64,000 nucleotides of DNA, taken from NCBI RefSeq assembly GCF_029892045.1, contig NZ_CP120368.1, forward strand, positions 2,977,501-3,041,500, in the 5' to 3' direction. The position numbers and the translations under genes are program-made. The number at the start of each line of letters is the position of its first letter. The stretch's first letter is position 1. Source of the DNA: Sinorhizobium numidicum. Lineage in GTDB: Bacteria; Pseudomonadota; Alphaproteobacteria; Rhizobiales; Rhizobiaceae. This document shows, piece by piece, positions 43,502 through 53,392 of the stretch. The notes below the pieces were generated by a model that was given only the letters and a program-made list of their open reading frames with translations, was not told where the DNA came from and ran no database searches.

Positions 43502-44905
43502 ATGGCTGACGGCAGTTCCGAGACGAAATCCTCCAACCAGATGTGGGGCGGTCGCTTCGCCTCGGGCCCGGACGCGATCATGGAGGAGATAAATGCCTCG
43601 ATCGGCTTCGACAAGAAGCTCTATGCCCAGGACATCCGCGGCTCAATAGCACATGCGACCATGTTGGCGCATCAGGGCATCATTTCGACCGAGGACAAAG
43701 ACAAGATCGTTCACGGACTAAACACGATCTTGTCAGAGATCGAAAGCGGTGCGTTCGAGTTTTCGCGCCGACTGGAAGACATCCACATGAACGTCGAAGC
43801 AAGGCTGGCGACGCTCATCGGTCCCGCCGCCGGCCGCCTGCATACCGCGCGCTCGCGCAACGACCAGGTGGCTCTCGACTTTCGCCTTTGGGTGAAGGAA
43901 GAGCTGCAGAAGACCGAGAAGGCCCTGACTGCGCTGATTGCTGCATTTCTCGATCGTGCGGAAGAGCATGCCGACACCGTCATGCCGGGCTTCACTCATC
44001 TGCAGACCGCGCAGCCGGTCACCTTTGGCCATCATTGCATGGCCTACGTCGAGATGTTCGGCCGCGACCGCTCGCGCGTGCGCCATGCGATCGAGCACAT
44101 GGATGAAAGCCCGATCGGCGCCGCGGCTCTCGCCGGCACCGGCTTCCCGATCGACCGGCATATGACGGCGAAGGCCCTCGGCTTCCGCGAACCGACCCGC
44201 AATTCGATCGACACGGTCTCCGATCGAGACTTCGCGCTCGAATTCCTGTCGATCGCCTCGATCGCGGCAACGCATCTATCGCGCCTGGCAGAAGAGATCG
44301 TCATCTGGTCGACCCCTCAATTCGGCTTCATCCGCCTGTCGGACGCGTTCTCAACCGGTTCGTCGATCATGCCGCAAAAGAAGAACCCGGATGCCGCCGA
44401 GCTTGTGCGCGCCAAGACGGGCCGCATCAATGGCTCGCTGGTTGCGCTGCTGACAGTGATGAAGGGCCTGCCGCTCGCCTATTCCAAGGACATGCAGGAA
44501 GACAAGGAACAGGTCTTCGACGCAGCCGAGAGCCTCGAACTGGCGATCGCGGCGATGACCGGCATGGTCAGGGATATGACCGTGCGCGCCGACCGCATGA
44601 AGGCCGCCGCCGGCTCCGGCTACTCGACCGCAACCGACCTTGCCGACTGGCTGGTGCGGGAAGCGGGCCTGCCGTTCCGCGATGCTCATCATGTGACCGG
44701 CCGCGCCGTTGCCCTTGCCGAGCAGAAGGGCTGCGATCTCGCCGGTCTTTCGCTCGAAGAGTTGCAGTCGATCAATCCGGCAATCACAGACAAGGTCTTC
44801 GACGTTCTGACGGTCGAAGCCTCGGTCGCGAGCCGAACCAGTTTCGGCGGCACGGCGCCCGCCGAGGTGCGCAAGCAGATCGCCTGGTGGCGAGCGAGCA
44901 ATTAG
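43502..44905 (+). CDS. argH: argininosuccinate lyase
   Basis: Last step of arginine synthesis. It is 467 aa from [20 protein letters not shown]. The fumarase-superfamily signature [17 protein letters not shown] is present, with [16 protein letters not shown] and [17 protein letters not shown]. The long in-frame extension upstream is antisense to tlpA and rejected. The small lipoprotein and lysA genes follow. Confidence 0.97.
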   Translation: MADGSSETKSSNQMWGGRFASGPDAIMEEINASIGFDKKLYAQDIRGSIAHATMLAHQGIISTEDKDKIVHGLNTILSEIESGAFEFSRRLEDIHMNVEARLATLIGPAAGRLHTARSRNDQVALDFRLWVKEELQKTEKALTALIAAFLDRAEEHADTVMPGFTHLQTAQPVTFGHHCMAYVEMFGRDRSRVRHAIEHMDESPIGAAALAGTGFPIDRHMTAKALGFREPTRNSIDTVSDRDFALEFLSIASIAATHLSRLAEEIVIWSTPQFGFIRLSDAFSTGSSIMPQKKNPDAAELVRAKTGRINGSLVALLTVMKGLPLAYSKDMQEDKEQVFDAAESLELAIAAMTGMVRDMTVRADRMKAAAGSGYSTATDLADWLVREAGLPFRDAHHVTGRAVALAEQKGCDLAGLSLEELQSINPAITDKVFDVLTVEASVASRTSFGGTAPAEVRKQIAWWRASN

Positions 44906-44953
44906 CGCGGAATGAGAAAAACTATGTGCGGTTTTTCGCCCCGCATCCCGCGC
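44906..44953. repeat. short imperfect palindromic repeat after argH
   Basis: GCGCGGAATGAGAAAAACTA through TTTTTCGCCCCGCATCCCGCGC forms a stem of the same design as 58232-58280. It follows the argH stop directly and may act as a transcript end. Confidence 0.5.
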
Positions 44954-45078
44954 CAGCCTCTTGGAAGCGATCGCAGAAACAGGGTGCACAAGGCGCTGAA
45001 AAACCGATAAGAGATCGCACCAGAGCGGCGATGGAGTGCCGCTTCTGGATCGATCGGCTTCGGCGAAGGAAAGTGACG

Positions 45079-45270
45079 ATGACATTGAAGAAGGCGGCCC
45101 GCCTTGCGCTCCTGCTGACACTTCCCGCGCTGGTTCTTGTCGGCTGCGGGCGCAAGGGCGATCTCGACCGGCCGGGAGCCACGACGCTCAATACCAGAAC
45201 ACCCGCCGGCACTGCCGAAACGAAGGATACGGTCGAAGACCGGCCCTTCCTGCTTGATCCCCTCCTCTGA
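45079..45270 (+). CDS. small lipoprotein (LptM-like)
   Basis: 63 aa. It starts MTLKKAARLALLLTLPALVL, with the lipobox LVGC and mature GCGRKGDLDRPG. Small lipoproteins with C-G-x-K-G just after the lipid Cys, encoded directly upstream of lysA, correspond to LptM/YifL, which assists LptD oxidative maturation. The gene position fits; the function is transferred from E. coli. Confidence 0.85.
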   Translation: MTLKKAARLALLLTLPALVLVGCGRKGDLDRPGATTLNTRTPAGTAETKDTVEDRPFLLDPLL

Positions 45271-45285
45271 GCCGAGCGACGCCCC

Positions 45286-46554
45286 GTGAACCACTTCGAA
45301 TACCGCGACGGAATCCTCCACGCCGAAGACGTGCCTGTAACGGATATCGCACGCGCCGTCGGTACGCCGTTCTACTGCTATTCCACCGCGACGCTGGAGC
45401 GCCATTACCGGGTCTTCTCGGAGGCCTTCGCCGACGTTGATGCGATGGTCTGCTACGCGATGAAGGCCAATTCCAACCAGGCCGTTCTGAAAACGCTCGG
45501 CCGGCTCGGCGCGGGCGTCGACGTGGTGTCCGAAGGCGAACTGCGCCGCGCACTCGCGGCCGGCATCCCGGCAAACCGGATCATGTTTTCCGGCGTCGGC
45601 AAGACTGCGCACGAGATGGATCTTGCGATCGAGGCCGGCATATACTGCTTCAACGTCGAATCCGAACCGGAACTGGAGGTCCTGAACCAACGCGCCGTGC
45701 GCGCCGGCAAGCAGGCGCACGTCTCCTTCCGCATCAATCCGGATGTCGACGCCCGCACTCACGCGAAGATTTCGACCGGCAAGAAGGAAAACAAGTTCGG
45801 TATTTCCTGGGAGAAGGCGCGCGGCGTCTATGCCCATGCCGCGACCCTGCCCGGAATCAAGGTGACGGGCATCGACATGCATATCGGCAGCCAGATCACC
45901 GAGCTGCAACCCTTCGACGATGCCTTCAAGCTGCTGCGCGAACTGGTCGACACCCTACGTTCTGACGGTCACGTCATCGACCACGTCGATATCGGCGGGG
46001 GGCTGGGCATTCCCTATAGGGAAGACAACAATCCGCCGCCACACCCCGACGCCTATGCCGAGATCGTCAAGAACCAGCTCAAGAGCCTCGACTGCACGAT
46101 CGTCACCGAGCCTGGGCGATTGATCGTCGGCAATGCCGGCATTCTCGTCACCGAAGTGATCTATGTGAAGGATGGGGGCGACAAGACCTTCGTCATCGTC
46201 GACGGCGCAATGAACGACCTGATCCGCCCGACCCTCTATGAAGCCTATCATGAGATTCGTCCGGTGAAGATTTCCGCCGCCAACGCGCCGCGCATCAAGG
46301 CCGACGTGGTCGGGCCGGTTTGCGAGACGGGCGACTATCTGGCGCTCGACCGGGAAATGGCGATGCCGAAGCCGGGCGATCTTTTCGCGATCGGCTCGGC
46401 CGGAGCCTACGGCGCGGTGCAGTCGGGAACCTACAACAGCCGGCTTCTCGTTCCCGAAGTGCTCGTCAAGGGCGACCGCTTCCATGTGGTACGCCCGCGC
46501 AAGGACTATGACGCGCTCGTCGGTCTCGACTCGATACCTGATTGGCTCGATTAG
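45286..46554 (+). CDS. lysA: diaminopimelate decarboxylase
   Basis: Makes L-lysine from meso-diaminopimelate using PLP. It is 422 aa. The PLP Lys60 is in CYAMKANSNQAVLKTLG, followed by HIGSQITEL, the glycine loop VDIGGGLGIPY and the active-site CETGDYLALDREM. The start is a GTG (MNHFEYRDGILHAEDV), 15 bases after the lipoprotein gene. Confidence 0.97.
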   Translation: MNHFEYRDGILHAEDVPVTDIARAVGTPFYCYSTATLERHYRVFSEAFADVDAMVCYAMKANSNQAVLKTLGRLGAGVDVVSEGELRRALAAGIPANRIMFSGVGKTAHEMDLAIEAGIYCFNVESEPELEVLNQRAVRAGKQAHVSFRINPDVDARTHAKISTGKKENKFGISWEKARGVYAHAATLPGIKVTGIDMHIGSQITELQPFDDAFKLLRELVDTLRSDGHVIDHVDIGGGLGIPYREDNNPPPHPDAYAEIVKNQLKSLDCTIVTEPGRLIVGNAGILVTEVIYVKDGGDKTFVIVDGAMNDLIRPTLYEAYHEIRPVKISAANAPRIKADVVGPVCETGDYLALDREMAMPKPGDLFAIGSAGAYGAVQSGTYNSRLLVPEVLVKGDRFHVVRPRKDYDALVGLDSIPDWLD

Positions 46555-46726
46555 AACAGGACGGGGAGGCGCCGTGCGGTTTTCTGCTCGCACCCTCCAC
46601 CCCCTTCAGAGTCCTGCCGGACCGATCACGTTTTGTTGTCGCCCTCGTCTTCGCCACAAACGGTGTTATCCTGAGGCTTAGAGGATCGGGCACGCGCTCA
46701 GCGCGACCAAAAGGAAACTTGGGTGG

Positions 46727-49321
46727 ATGACGCAATTCCGGCAGGATGAAACGCCACAACCGAATTCATTTGCAAGAATGCTGGCGACAAAACGGTTTTT
46801 CGCTCGCCTGGTCCTTCTGGCCGAGCAGGTGCTGCCGCTCACGCTTGCTCCCGTTTCCCTTGTTCTCCTGTTCCTCTCAGCCGGCTGGCTGGGCTTCTTT
46901 CGTGCCGCGCCGTTCTGGCTGCATGTTGCCGTTCTTCTCCTCTTCCTCGCCGGGCTGTTCTTCTCACTGCTGCCGCTGACCCGCATCCGCTGGCCGGAAA
47001 CGAGCGACGCCGACCGTATGCTGGAGGAGCGTAACCAACTGCCGCATCAGGCGATCCGGGTGCAGGACGACGCGCCGGCGACACATGGCGCGTTCGGTGC
47101 GGCCCTCTGGCGCGAGCACCAGGTGCGCATGGCACGCCTGGTTCGCGGACTGGATACCGGCCTGCCCCGTCCCGATATTCCCAAGCATGATCCCTCAGCG
47201 CTCAGGGCCATTCCTGTCCTGCTCGCCTGCATCGCCTTCGCCTATTCCTATTCCAACCGCGCCGGTTTGATGTCGGACGCTTTCCGGCTGCCCGAGTTGC
47301 AAGAGGTCGCACCCGACCTCCGCATCGATGCCTGGGTAACGCCGCCCGCCTATACCGGACGCGCACCGATTTTCCTCACCGGCCGGCAGGATGCGACCGC
47401 GGCCGGAGGCGAGAAGACCGCAATCACCATACCGCAATTCAGCGATCTCACCGTGCGGATAACCGGTGGCGGGGCCGACGAGCAGGTAAGCTATACCGAA
47501 TCGGGCAAGCCGGAGCCGACGATCGTTCCGACGGCGGACGAGAAGCCGGAGCGAAAGAAGGAACAAACGGCAGCAAGCGGTGTGCGCAATCATCTCTACA
47601 AGATCACCAGGGATGGAACGCTCTCCGTCGGCGGACAAAGCTGGAGCTTCAAGATTACGCCGGACAGCGTCCCGGATATCGCATTCGACGGTGCTCCGCG
47701 TGGCACGGTGAACGCCGCGCTCGAGATCAGCTTTCTCGCCCATGACGACTACGGCATCGCGCAGGCTTGGGCGGAGATCAAGCCGCTGGACGAACCGGCA
47801 AGCGACGCTCGGCCGCTCTACCCGCCTCCCGAATATCGCATCGACCTGCCGCGGCGCAACGCGCGCGAGGCAAAGGGCATGACAAGCCGGAACCTCAGCG
47901 AGCACCCGCTTTCCGGAAAGCGTGTCCGCATTACCCTGGTCGCCCGCGATGCCGCCGGCCAGGAGGGACGAAGCGTGCCGCAGGACATGATTTTGCCAGC
48001 GCGCCGGCTCTTCGAGCCGCTCGCCGCCGCAATTGCCGAACAACGGCAGCTCTTCGCACTCAACACCAATGACCTGCCGCGCGCGATCGAGCTCAATGAC
48101 GCGCTGACGCTCTACCCCGAGGAAACGATCCCGAACCTCACGCATTTCCTTTTACTTCAGTCGGCGCGCACGCGCATGGAGCTCGCCCGAAACGATGACA
48201 TGCTGCGCGACGCCGCCGACTATCTTTGGGAAATCGCGCTCGGCATCGAGGACGGCGACCTGTCACTCGCCGACCGGCGGCTGCGCGATGCGCAGCAGGC
48301 GCTTTCGGATGCTCTCGAACGCAATGCTCCCGACGAAGAAATCGCCAAGCTGATGCAGGAATTGCGCGAGGCGATGCAGGAATACATGCGGGCGCTCGCG
48401 GAGCAGGCGGCGAAAAACCCGCAGATTGCGGCGAACCCCGATATGAACAACGTGCTGCGCCAGCAGGATTTGGAAAAGATGCTGAACCAGATCGAGAACC
48501 TGGCGCGCTCCGGTTCCCGCGACGAGGCACGCCAGCTACTCTCCGAACTGCAGCGGATGATGAACAATTTGCAGGCCGGCCGCATGCAGCAGATGGGCGA
48601 ACAGAACAATGCCATGCGTCAGCAGATGGATAAGCTCGGCCAATTGATGCAGCAGCAGCAACAGCTAATGGACGAGACCTTCAAGCTGGACCAGGCGTTG
48701 CGCGATCGGATGCAGCGCGGCGACCCTCTGCAAGGTGAGGACAACGAGCTCTTCGACCAGGATATGCCGCAGGATCCGGGGCAGCGAAGCGAGCCCGACG
48801 GCCAGCCCAACCCCCTCGACGGGATGACCGCCGAACAGCTGAAAGAAGCCCTGAAACAACTGAAGCAACAGCAGGAGGCGCTCGGCAAGCAACTCGGCGA
48901 TCTTCAGAAAGGCCTCCAGGATCTGGGTGTAAAGCCAGGCAAGGGCTTTGGCCAGGCACAGCGCGAGATGGAAGGCGCGGCCGGTGCATTGGGCAAGGGT
49001 GAGGGCGAGCAGGCCGTCGGCAGCCAGGGCCGAGCGCTGCAAGCGCTGCGCGAAGGCGCGCAGGAGATGATGAACCAGATGCAGTCGCAGGGCCAAGGAC
49101 CCGGACAGGGCATACCGCAATACGGCCAGAACGGGCGCGATCCGCTGGGGCGGCGGCAGCAGAATGTTGGTCCCGACTTTGGCGATCAGGTGAAAGTACC
49201 GGACGAAATCGACACCCAGCGCGCCCGGCAAATCCTCGATGAAATCCGCCGCAAGCTCGGCAACACCCTGTCGCCGGAAGCGGAACGTCAATACCTCGAA
49301 CGCCTGCTGGACATGCGTTGA
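46727..49321 (+). CDS. TIGR02302 / DUF4175 family membrane protein
   Basis: 864 aa. Two membrane helices lie at about 27-55 and 62-83, and a third at about 162-178. A long periplasmic domain follows, then a Gln/Met/Glu-rich, strongly helical C-terminal half (MQQMGEQNNAMRQQMDKLGQ and similar), probably coiled coil. The C-terminus has a conserved VPDEIDTQRARQILDEIRRK block. The family is alphaproteobacterial and of unknown function, usually next to lysA as here. Confidence 0.88.
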   Translation: MTQFRQDETPQPNSFARMLATKRFFARLVLLAEQVLPLTLAPVSLVLLFLSAGWLGFFRAAPFWLHVAVLLLFLAGLFFSLLPLTRIRWPETSDADRMLEERNQLPHQAIRVQDDAPATHGAFGAALWREHQVRMARLVRGLDTGLPRPDIPKHDPSALRAIPVLLACIAFAYSYSNRAGLMSDAFRLPELQEVAPDLRIDAWVTPPAYTGRAPIFLTGRQDATAAGGEKTAITIPQFSDLTVRITGGGADEQVSYTESGKPEPTIVPTADEKPERKKEQTAASGVRNHLYKITRDGTLSVGGQSWSFKITPDSVPDIAFDGAPRGTVNAALEISFLAHDDYGIAQAWAEIKPLDEPASDARPLYPPPEYRIDLPRRNAREAKGMTSRNLSEHPLSGKRVRITLVARDAAGQEGRSVPQDMILPARRLFEPLAAAIAEQRQLFALNTNDLPRAIELNDALTLYPEETIPNLTHFLLLQSARTRMELARNDDMLRDAADYLWEIALGIEDGDLSLADRRLRDAQQALSDALERNAPDEEIAKLMQELREAMQEYMRALAEQAAKNPQIAANPDMNNVLRQQDLEKMLNQIENLARSGSRDEARQLLSELQRMMNNLQAGRMQQMGEQNNAMRQQMDKLGQLMQQQQQLMDETFKLDQALRDRMQRGDPLQGEDNELFDQDMPQDPGQRSEPDGQPNPLDGMTAEQLKEALKQLKQQQEALGKQLGDLQKGLQDLGVKPGKGFGQAQREMEGAAGALGKGEGEQAVGSQGRALQALREGAQEMMNQMQSQGQGPGQGIPQYGQNGRDPLGRRQQNVGPDFGDQVKVPDEIDTQRARQILDEIRRKLGNTLSPEAERQYLERLLDMR

Positions 49322-49344
49322 TAATCTTGAAAAGCGGTGGCTAC

Positions 49345-49387
49345 TGCATGGTTCGCTAAATCGGTTCCGATTTAAGGAACCATGCAG
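49345..49387. repeat. RIME-type palindrome (left half)
   Basis: TGCATGGTTC, then TAAATCGG/CCGATTTA, and GAACCATGCA form a large hairpin. It is the left palindrome of the RIME1 design with compensatory changes, and it sits between two convergent genes, where it can also terminate. Confidence 0.6.
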
Positions 49388-49409
49388 CAGTTGAAAACCG
49401 CAGGCCGCG

Positions 49410-49769
49410 TCAGGCGACCAGCGCTAGAGCCACGGCCTTGCGTATATCGGGCAGGGAAAAGGGCTTCGAAATCACATCGACGACCTTGCCGGAAAGATCA
49501 TCGGCGCGCTCGCGCTGCTCGGCATAGCCGGTCATCAGCAGAATCTTTAGCTTAGGGAATGCGGTAGAGGCCTGGTGCGCAAGTTCGATGCCGTCCATCA
49601 CCGGCATCCGGATGTCGGATAAAAGCAGGTCAAATGCTTGGTCTTGAAGGCAAGCGAGACCGTCGGCTCCATCCCCGGCCTCGACCGTTTCGTGTCCGTC
49701 GAGTTGCAACGCCCGCGCCACAAACGAGCGCAGTGCATCCTCATCCTCGGTAATCAGGATTCTCGCCAT
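49410..49769 (-). CDS. cpdR: CpdR-like single-domain response regulator
   Basis: 119 aa, receiver domain only. Acidic pocket E8-D9, phosphoacceptor D52 (DLLLSDIRMPVMDGIELA), Thr in LLMTGYAEQ, and Lys in VISKPFSL. Sequence and length match CpdR, which controls ClpXP localisation and cell-cycle proteolysis in alphaproteobacteria. Sinorhizobium has two copies, and I cannot say by eye which this is. The start is the second of two adjacent ATGs, correctly spaced from GGGAGG. Confidence 0.82.
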   Translation of the reverse strand: MARILITEDEDALRSFVARALQLDGHETVEAGDGADGLACLQDQAFDLLLSDIRMPVMDGIELAHQASTAFPKLKILLMTGYAEQRERADDLSGKVVDVISKPFSLPDIRKAVALALVA

Positions 49770-50022
49770 CATGGCCTCCCGTGTTCGCTCTCATGGAGCA
49801 CCGACGTCCTTCTGAATGCCAAAGGAACGCTCTACCTTATTGAACCTACACGCCGCACACCGCTGACAGCGGCCGTGACGCTGCTCCAGACAAACAGCTT
49901 TTCGTTTGCTTTCGGTAAACGCGACCGGGCCGATTTTCAGTATTCGGCCTGGTCCACAGGATAGAGGCGAGCATGGGACGAGAAAAATCTGAGCGGCTTC
50001 CGCTCGCATCTCGCGCCAAACT

Positions 50023-50568
50023 CTATTCGGCATCGCCAGTTATCACGCCGACGAAGGGTAGTTCGCGGAAGGCGTAAGCGACATCCATGCCGTAGCCGAC
50101 CACAAAGTGGTCGGGGCATTCGAAGCCGACATAGTCCGCTTCCAGATCGACCTGGCGCTTCACGCGCTTGTCGAGCAGCACGGCAACGGTGACGTTTCGG
50201 GCGCCGCGCTTGTAAAGCAGTTCCTTCGCAAAGCGCAACGTTCGGCCCGACTCGAGAATGTCGTCGATCAGCAGCACGTCGCGGTCATGGACGTCGCTGT
50301 CAATATCCTTGGTGATCTTCACTTCCTTCGATTCGGTTCCCGTGCCGTAGCTCGAAAGCGTGATGAACTCGACCTCCGGCGTCAGTCCGGCTGCATGCAT
50401 CGCCCGAAGGAGGTCGGCCGCGAAGATGAACGAGCCTTTCAGGATCGAGATGACCAGGAGGTCCTTATGCGGCCCGCGAACGATCTCTTCAGCCATTTCC
50501 CGGTTTCGGGCAGCGATCGTTTCGGCGCTGTAAAGGATCTCGATATTCTTACCGCGGACAACGGGCAT
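50023..50568 (-). CDS. hpt: hypoxanthine phosphoribosyltransferase
   Basis: Purine salvage: hypoxanthine or guanine plus PRPP to the nucleotide. It is 181 aa. The PRPP motif is DVLLIDDILESGRTLRFAKE, preceded by LVISILKGSFIFAADLLRAM and followed by DYVGFECPDHFVVGYGMD. It stands alone on the minus strand. Confidence 0.95.
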   Translation of the reverse strand: MPVVRGKNIEILYSAETIAARNREMAEEIVRGPHKDLLVISILKGSFIFAADLLRAMHAAGLTPEVEFITLSSYGTGTESKEVKITKDIDSDVHDRDVLLIDDILESGRTLRFAKELLYKRGARNVTVAVLLDKRVKRQVDLEADYVGFECPDHFVVGYGMDVAYAFRELPFVGVITGDAE

Positions 50569-50737
50569 GCAGGTTTCTCCGTTTCGTCAGGAAGAACACC
50601 AGCCTTCCCTTTCTGGACCGCGAAGACTTCGGATCAATCCGCATCCGTCGTAATCGCTTTTCGTAAAAATGAGAGCGGATGCGGGCGAAATCGCTCGGGC
50701 TTTCCTCGTGCCGCTCCAGAGCGTCGGGTTAGCACAA

Positions 50738-51388
50738 TTAGAGAACGGAAACACCGTTTTCCGCAAAGGAAACCGTTACATTCGGCATTTTTCCACCCGC
50801 ATATGGGAGGCGGGTAACAAAATGCCGGCTTTCGCCGGGCGCGATCGCCATGCCCTCCGGCATCAGGCGTGTCGCGGTGACCTTGCGCCCGTTGCTCGTC
50901 ACATCGACGATGACGGTCGGCAGATGCTGTTCCTTGCCCGACCGGTTGTCGATAGTGCCGTAGACGGAGAGTACACGCATGCCGCCGGAGTAATCGAGTG
51001 ACGTGGTCACGCCCTGGATCGTAAGTGGACGGGCGCCCGAGTGGTCTTGGCCGCCAAGTCCCGCGATCAGCAGGAACACCATAAATCCAAGGCCCGCGAC
51101 CAAGCCGACGAAACGTCGCGCCGGCATGGCGCGCAATCTTGCCTCGACCACGGTCAGCACCTGCCGCTTCGCGCCTGCTACCCGGCTGGTCGTTGTCCGC
51201 AGTACGGGCTGGCCGGCAGACGGGCGGTTGTCGTTGAAGACCGGATAGGGGCTGCGCCGGTTGGCGGCAAGGGTCTCGAACTCGACGTCGATAAAGTCCA
51301 GGTTTCTGGCGACGGCAGCACTTGGGCGGGGCCGGCGTTCCGGCGGAATCAGGTCGATACCGGCGGTCCTTCTGCGAAATGCCTGCAT
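50738..51388 (-). CDS. one-pass membrane protein divergent from ftsE
   Basis: 216 aa, with GGGAGTGACCC as ribosome site. A basic, proline-containing cytoplasmic part (1-90) is followed by one helix (about 93-112, FVGLVAGLGFMVFLLIAGLG) and a periplasmic beta-rich domain (GMRVLSVYGTIDNRSGKEQH then LPTVIVDVTS), like the FxLYD/DUF3426-type domain found next to ftsE in other alphaproteobacteria. The usual N-terminal zinc ribbon of those proteins is missing. A role with FtsEX is inferred only from position. Confidence 0.78.
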   Translation of the reverse strand: MQAFRRRTAGIDLIPPERRPRPSAAVARNLDFIDVEFETLAANRRSPYPVFNDNRPSAGQPVLRTTTSRVAGAKRQVLTVVEARLRAMPARRFVGLVAGLGFMVFLLIAGLGGQDHSGARPLTIQGVTTSLDYSGGMRVLSVYGTIDNRSGKEQHLPTVIVDVTSNGRKVTATRLMPEGMAIAPGESRHFVTRLPYAGGKMPNVTVSFAENGVSVL

Positions 51389-51558
51389 GGGTCACTCCCA
51401 TCCGAGCGCCGCGCCGAAAGGGGCGAAGGTCGCTGTAGCAATGCCTGCGGCTTGCCTCCGCAAGAAACAGGGCATTGCATCAAATCCTGACGACACGTAA
51501 ACCGAAATGGTTAATGTTTCGGAAAGAGGCCGCGAAAGCGGCGCCTTTTCATGGAAAA

Positions 51559-51575
51559 TTAACCGCTGCTTAACC
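51559..51575. promoter_or_regulatory. CtrA-box candidate upstream of ftsE
   Basis: TTAA, 7 bases (CCGCTGC), TTAACC: an exact match to the full CtrA consensus TTAA-N7-TTAA(C). It lies about 100 bases before ftsE and 170 bases before the divergent membrane-protein gene. Confidence 0.6.
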
Positions 51576-51677
51576 ATGCTGCCGCACGCAGTTTTGCCTT
51601 CGCCGGCTGGCTGTCCTATGCGCAGTAATCGGCTGCGGCGCATGTCGAGGGTCATGACGAGAGACTGGGCTGTCCCA

Positions 51678-52337
51678 TTGATTCACTTTGAGAACGTCGG
51701 ATTGCGCTATGGCATGGGACCGGAAATCCTCCGGGACCTGACGTTCGACATTCCGCGTCGGTCCTTTCAGTTTTTGACCGGTCCGTCGGGTGCCGGAAAG
51801 ACGACATTGTTACGGCTGCTTTTCCTCTCCCTGCAGCCGACGCGGGGGCTGATCCGCATGTTCGACCGCAACATTTCGTCGATACCTCGCGATGAGTTTC
51901 CGATGCTGCGCCGGCGCGTGGGGATCGTTTTTCAGGACTTCCGACTGCTCGACCACCTGACGACTTACGAGAATGTCGCCTTGCCGTTGCGGGTCCGTGG
52001 CAAGGAGGAATCGAGCTACCGAGCCGACGTGCTCGAGCTTCTCAAATGGGTCGGCCTCGGCGAACGGATCAACGTGCTTCCGCCCGTGCTTTCCGGCGGG
52101 GAAAAGCAGCGCGCCGCCATTGCGCGGGCGCTGATCGATCGGCCGGAAATACTGCTCGCCGACGAGCCCACCGGCAACGTCGATCCGCCGATGGCCCGCC
52201 GGCTGCTGAACCTGTTTCTCGAGTTGAATCGGCTCGGCACCGCGGTGGTAATCGCCACCCACGACCTATCCCTGATGGACCAGGTTGAGGCCCGGCGCAT
52301 GATCCTGTCACAGGGACGGCTCGACATCTATGAATGA
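51678..52337 (+). CDS. ftsE: cell division ATP-binding protein FtsE
   Basis: ATPase partner of FtsX that controls septal peptidoglycan hydrolysis. It is 219 aa from a TTG start (MIHFENVGLRYG), the length usual for the family; an ATG at 51654 would add 8 residues. Walker A GPSGAGKT is at 35-42, signature LSGGEKQRAAIARAL, Walker B LLADEPTGNVD. It overlaps ftsX by 8 bases. Confidence 0.95.
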   Translation: MIHFENVGLRYGMGPEILRDLTFDIPRRSFQFLTGPSGAGKTTLLRLLFLSLQPTRGLIRMFDRNISSIPRDEFPMLRRRVGIVFQDFRLLDHLTTYENVALPLRVRGKEESSYRADVLELLKWVGLGERINVLPPVLSGGEKQRAAIARALIDRPEILLADEPTGNVDPPMARRLLNLFLELNRLGTAVVIATHDLSLMDQVEARRMILSQGRLDIYE

Positions 52338-53340
52338 GAACCGCGTCCCCCGCCGCGAAGCCGAGCCGCCGCCGCAGCAGCGTCGTACGGAGATGCGCGT
52401 GCGCCCGACCGGTCCGATCGTACCGTCCGCCAATGTCTCCGGCCATGCGCTGATGTGCGTCATCGCAATCATGTCGTTTCTTGCCTGCCTCACGCTCGGC
52501 GGCGTCAGCATGGTGCGGGCGACGGCGCAAAGCTGGCAATCGCAGATTTCCCGGGAAATCACCATTCAGATCAAGCCGGACGACAAGCTCGACATGGAAA
52601 AGGCGCTCGCCGATGCGCGCGACCTCGCCTTGACCTTCAACGGCACCACCGGCGGCAACATCATAGATCGCGCGGCGACGGCGCGTCTTCTGGAACCATG
52701 GCTCGGCGAAGGCCTCGACCTCGACGAACTGCCTGTGCCGCGGCTGGTGGTGATCACGATCGACGAGAACAACCCGCCGGACTTCGCGGCGATGCGCCAG
52801 GCCCTGACCGAAACGATCCCGCAGGCGTTCCTCGACGACCACCGTACCTGGGTTGATCGCCTGGTGGCGATGGCGAATACCACCGCAATGATAGGCACCG
52901 GCGTACTGGTGCTGGTCTTCTCGGCCATGGTCCTGACGGTCGTCTTCGCCACCCGCGGCGCCCTTTCCGGCAACCGCCATATCGTCGAAGTTCTGCATTT
53001 CGTCGGCGCTGAGGCCGGTTTCGTCGCCTCCGAGTTTCAGAAACACTTTTTGAGGATCAGCCTGAAGGGAGCCGGCGCCGGCGGCCTGCTTGCGGCTCTC
53101 TCATTCGCGATCGCCAGCTTTTGGCAATCGCGAACGCTCGCTACGCCCGAGACGGACCAGGCGACCGCGCTGTTCGGCACGTTTGCGATCGGCTATACCG
53201 GCTATCTCGGGATTTTCGCCATCATCGTCGTTATTGCCCTGCTGACCACCTTGACGGCGCGGCTTACGGTCATGCGGACGATCTACGAAATCGACCTTAT
53301 CCGATCGGATCCCGGCCGAACGGATACCTACCAGGGCTGA
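52330..53340 (+). CDS. ftsX: cell division protein FtsX
   Basis: Membrane partner of FtsE. It is 336 aa. A proline/arginine-rich cytoplasmic tail (1-35) precedes helix 1 (about 38-60); the extracellular loop (65-180) should contact the hydrolase regulator. Three more helices follow at about 188-210, 240-262 and 285-315. FtsX fold features such as EVLHFVGAEAGFVASEFQKH are present. Confidence 0.95.
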   Translation: MNENRVPRREAEPPPQQRRTEMRVRPTGPIVPSANVSGHALMCVIAIMSFLACLTLGGVSMVRATAQSWQSQISREITIQIKPDDKLDMEKALADARDLALTFNGTTGGNIIDRAATARLLEPWLGEGLDLDELPVPRLVVITIDENNPPDFAAMRQALTETIPQAFLDDHRTWVDRLVAMANTTAMIGTGVLVLVFSAMVLTVVFATRGALSGNRHIVEVLHFVGAEAGFVASEFQKHFLRISLKGAGAGGLLAALSFAIASFWQSRTLATPETDQATALFGTFAIGYTGYLGIFAIIVVIALLTTLTARLTVMRTIYEIDLIRSDPGRTDTYQG

Positions 53341-53392
53341 TCGCCATGAATCGCCCTCAATCAATCTATTCCCTGCCGCAATCTGCGGCTAT

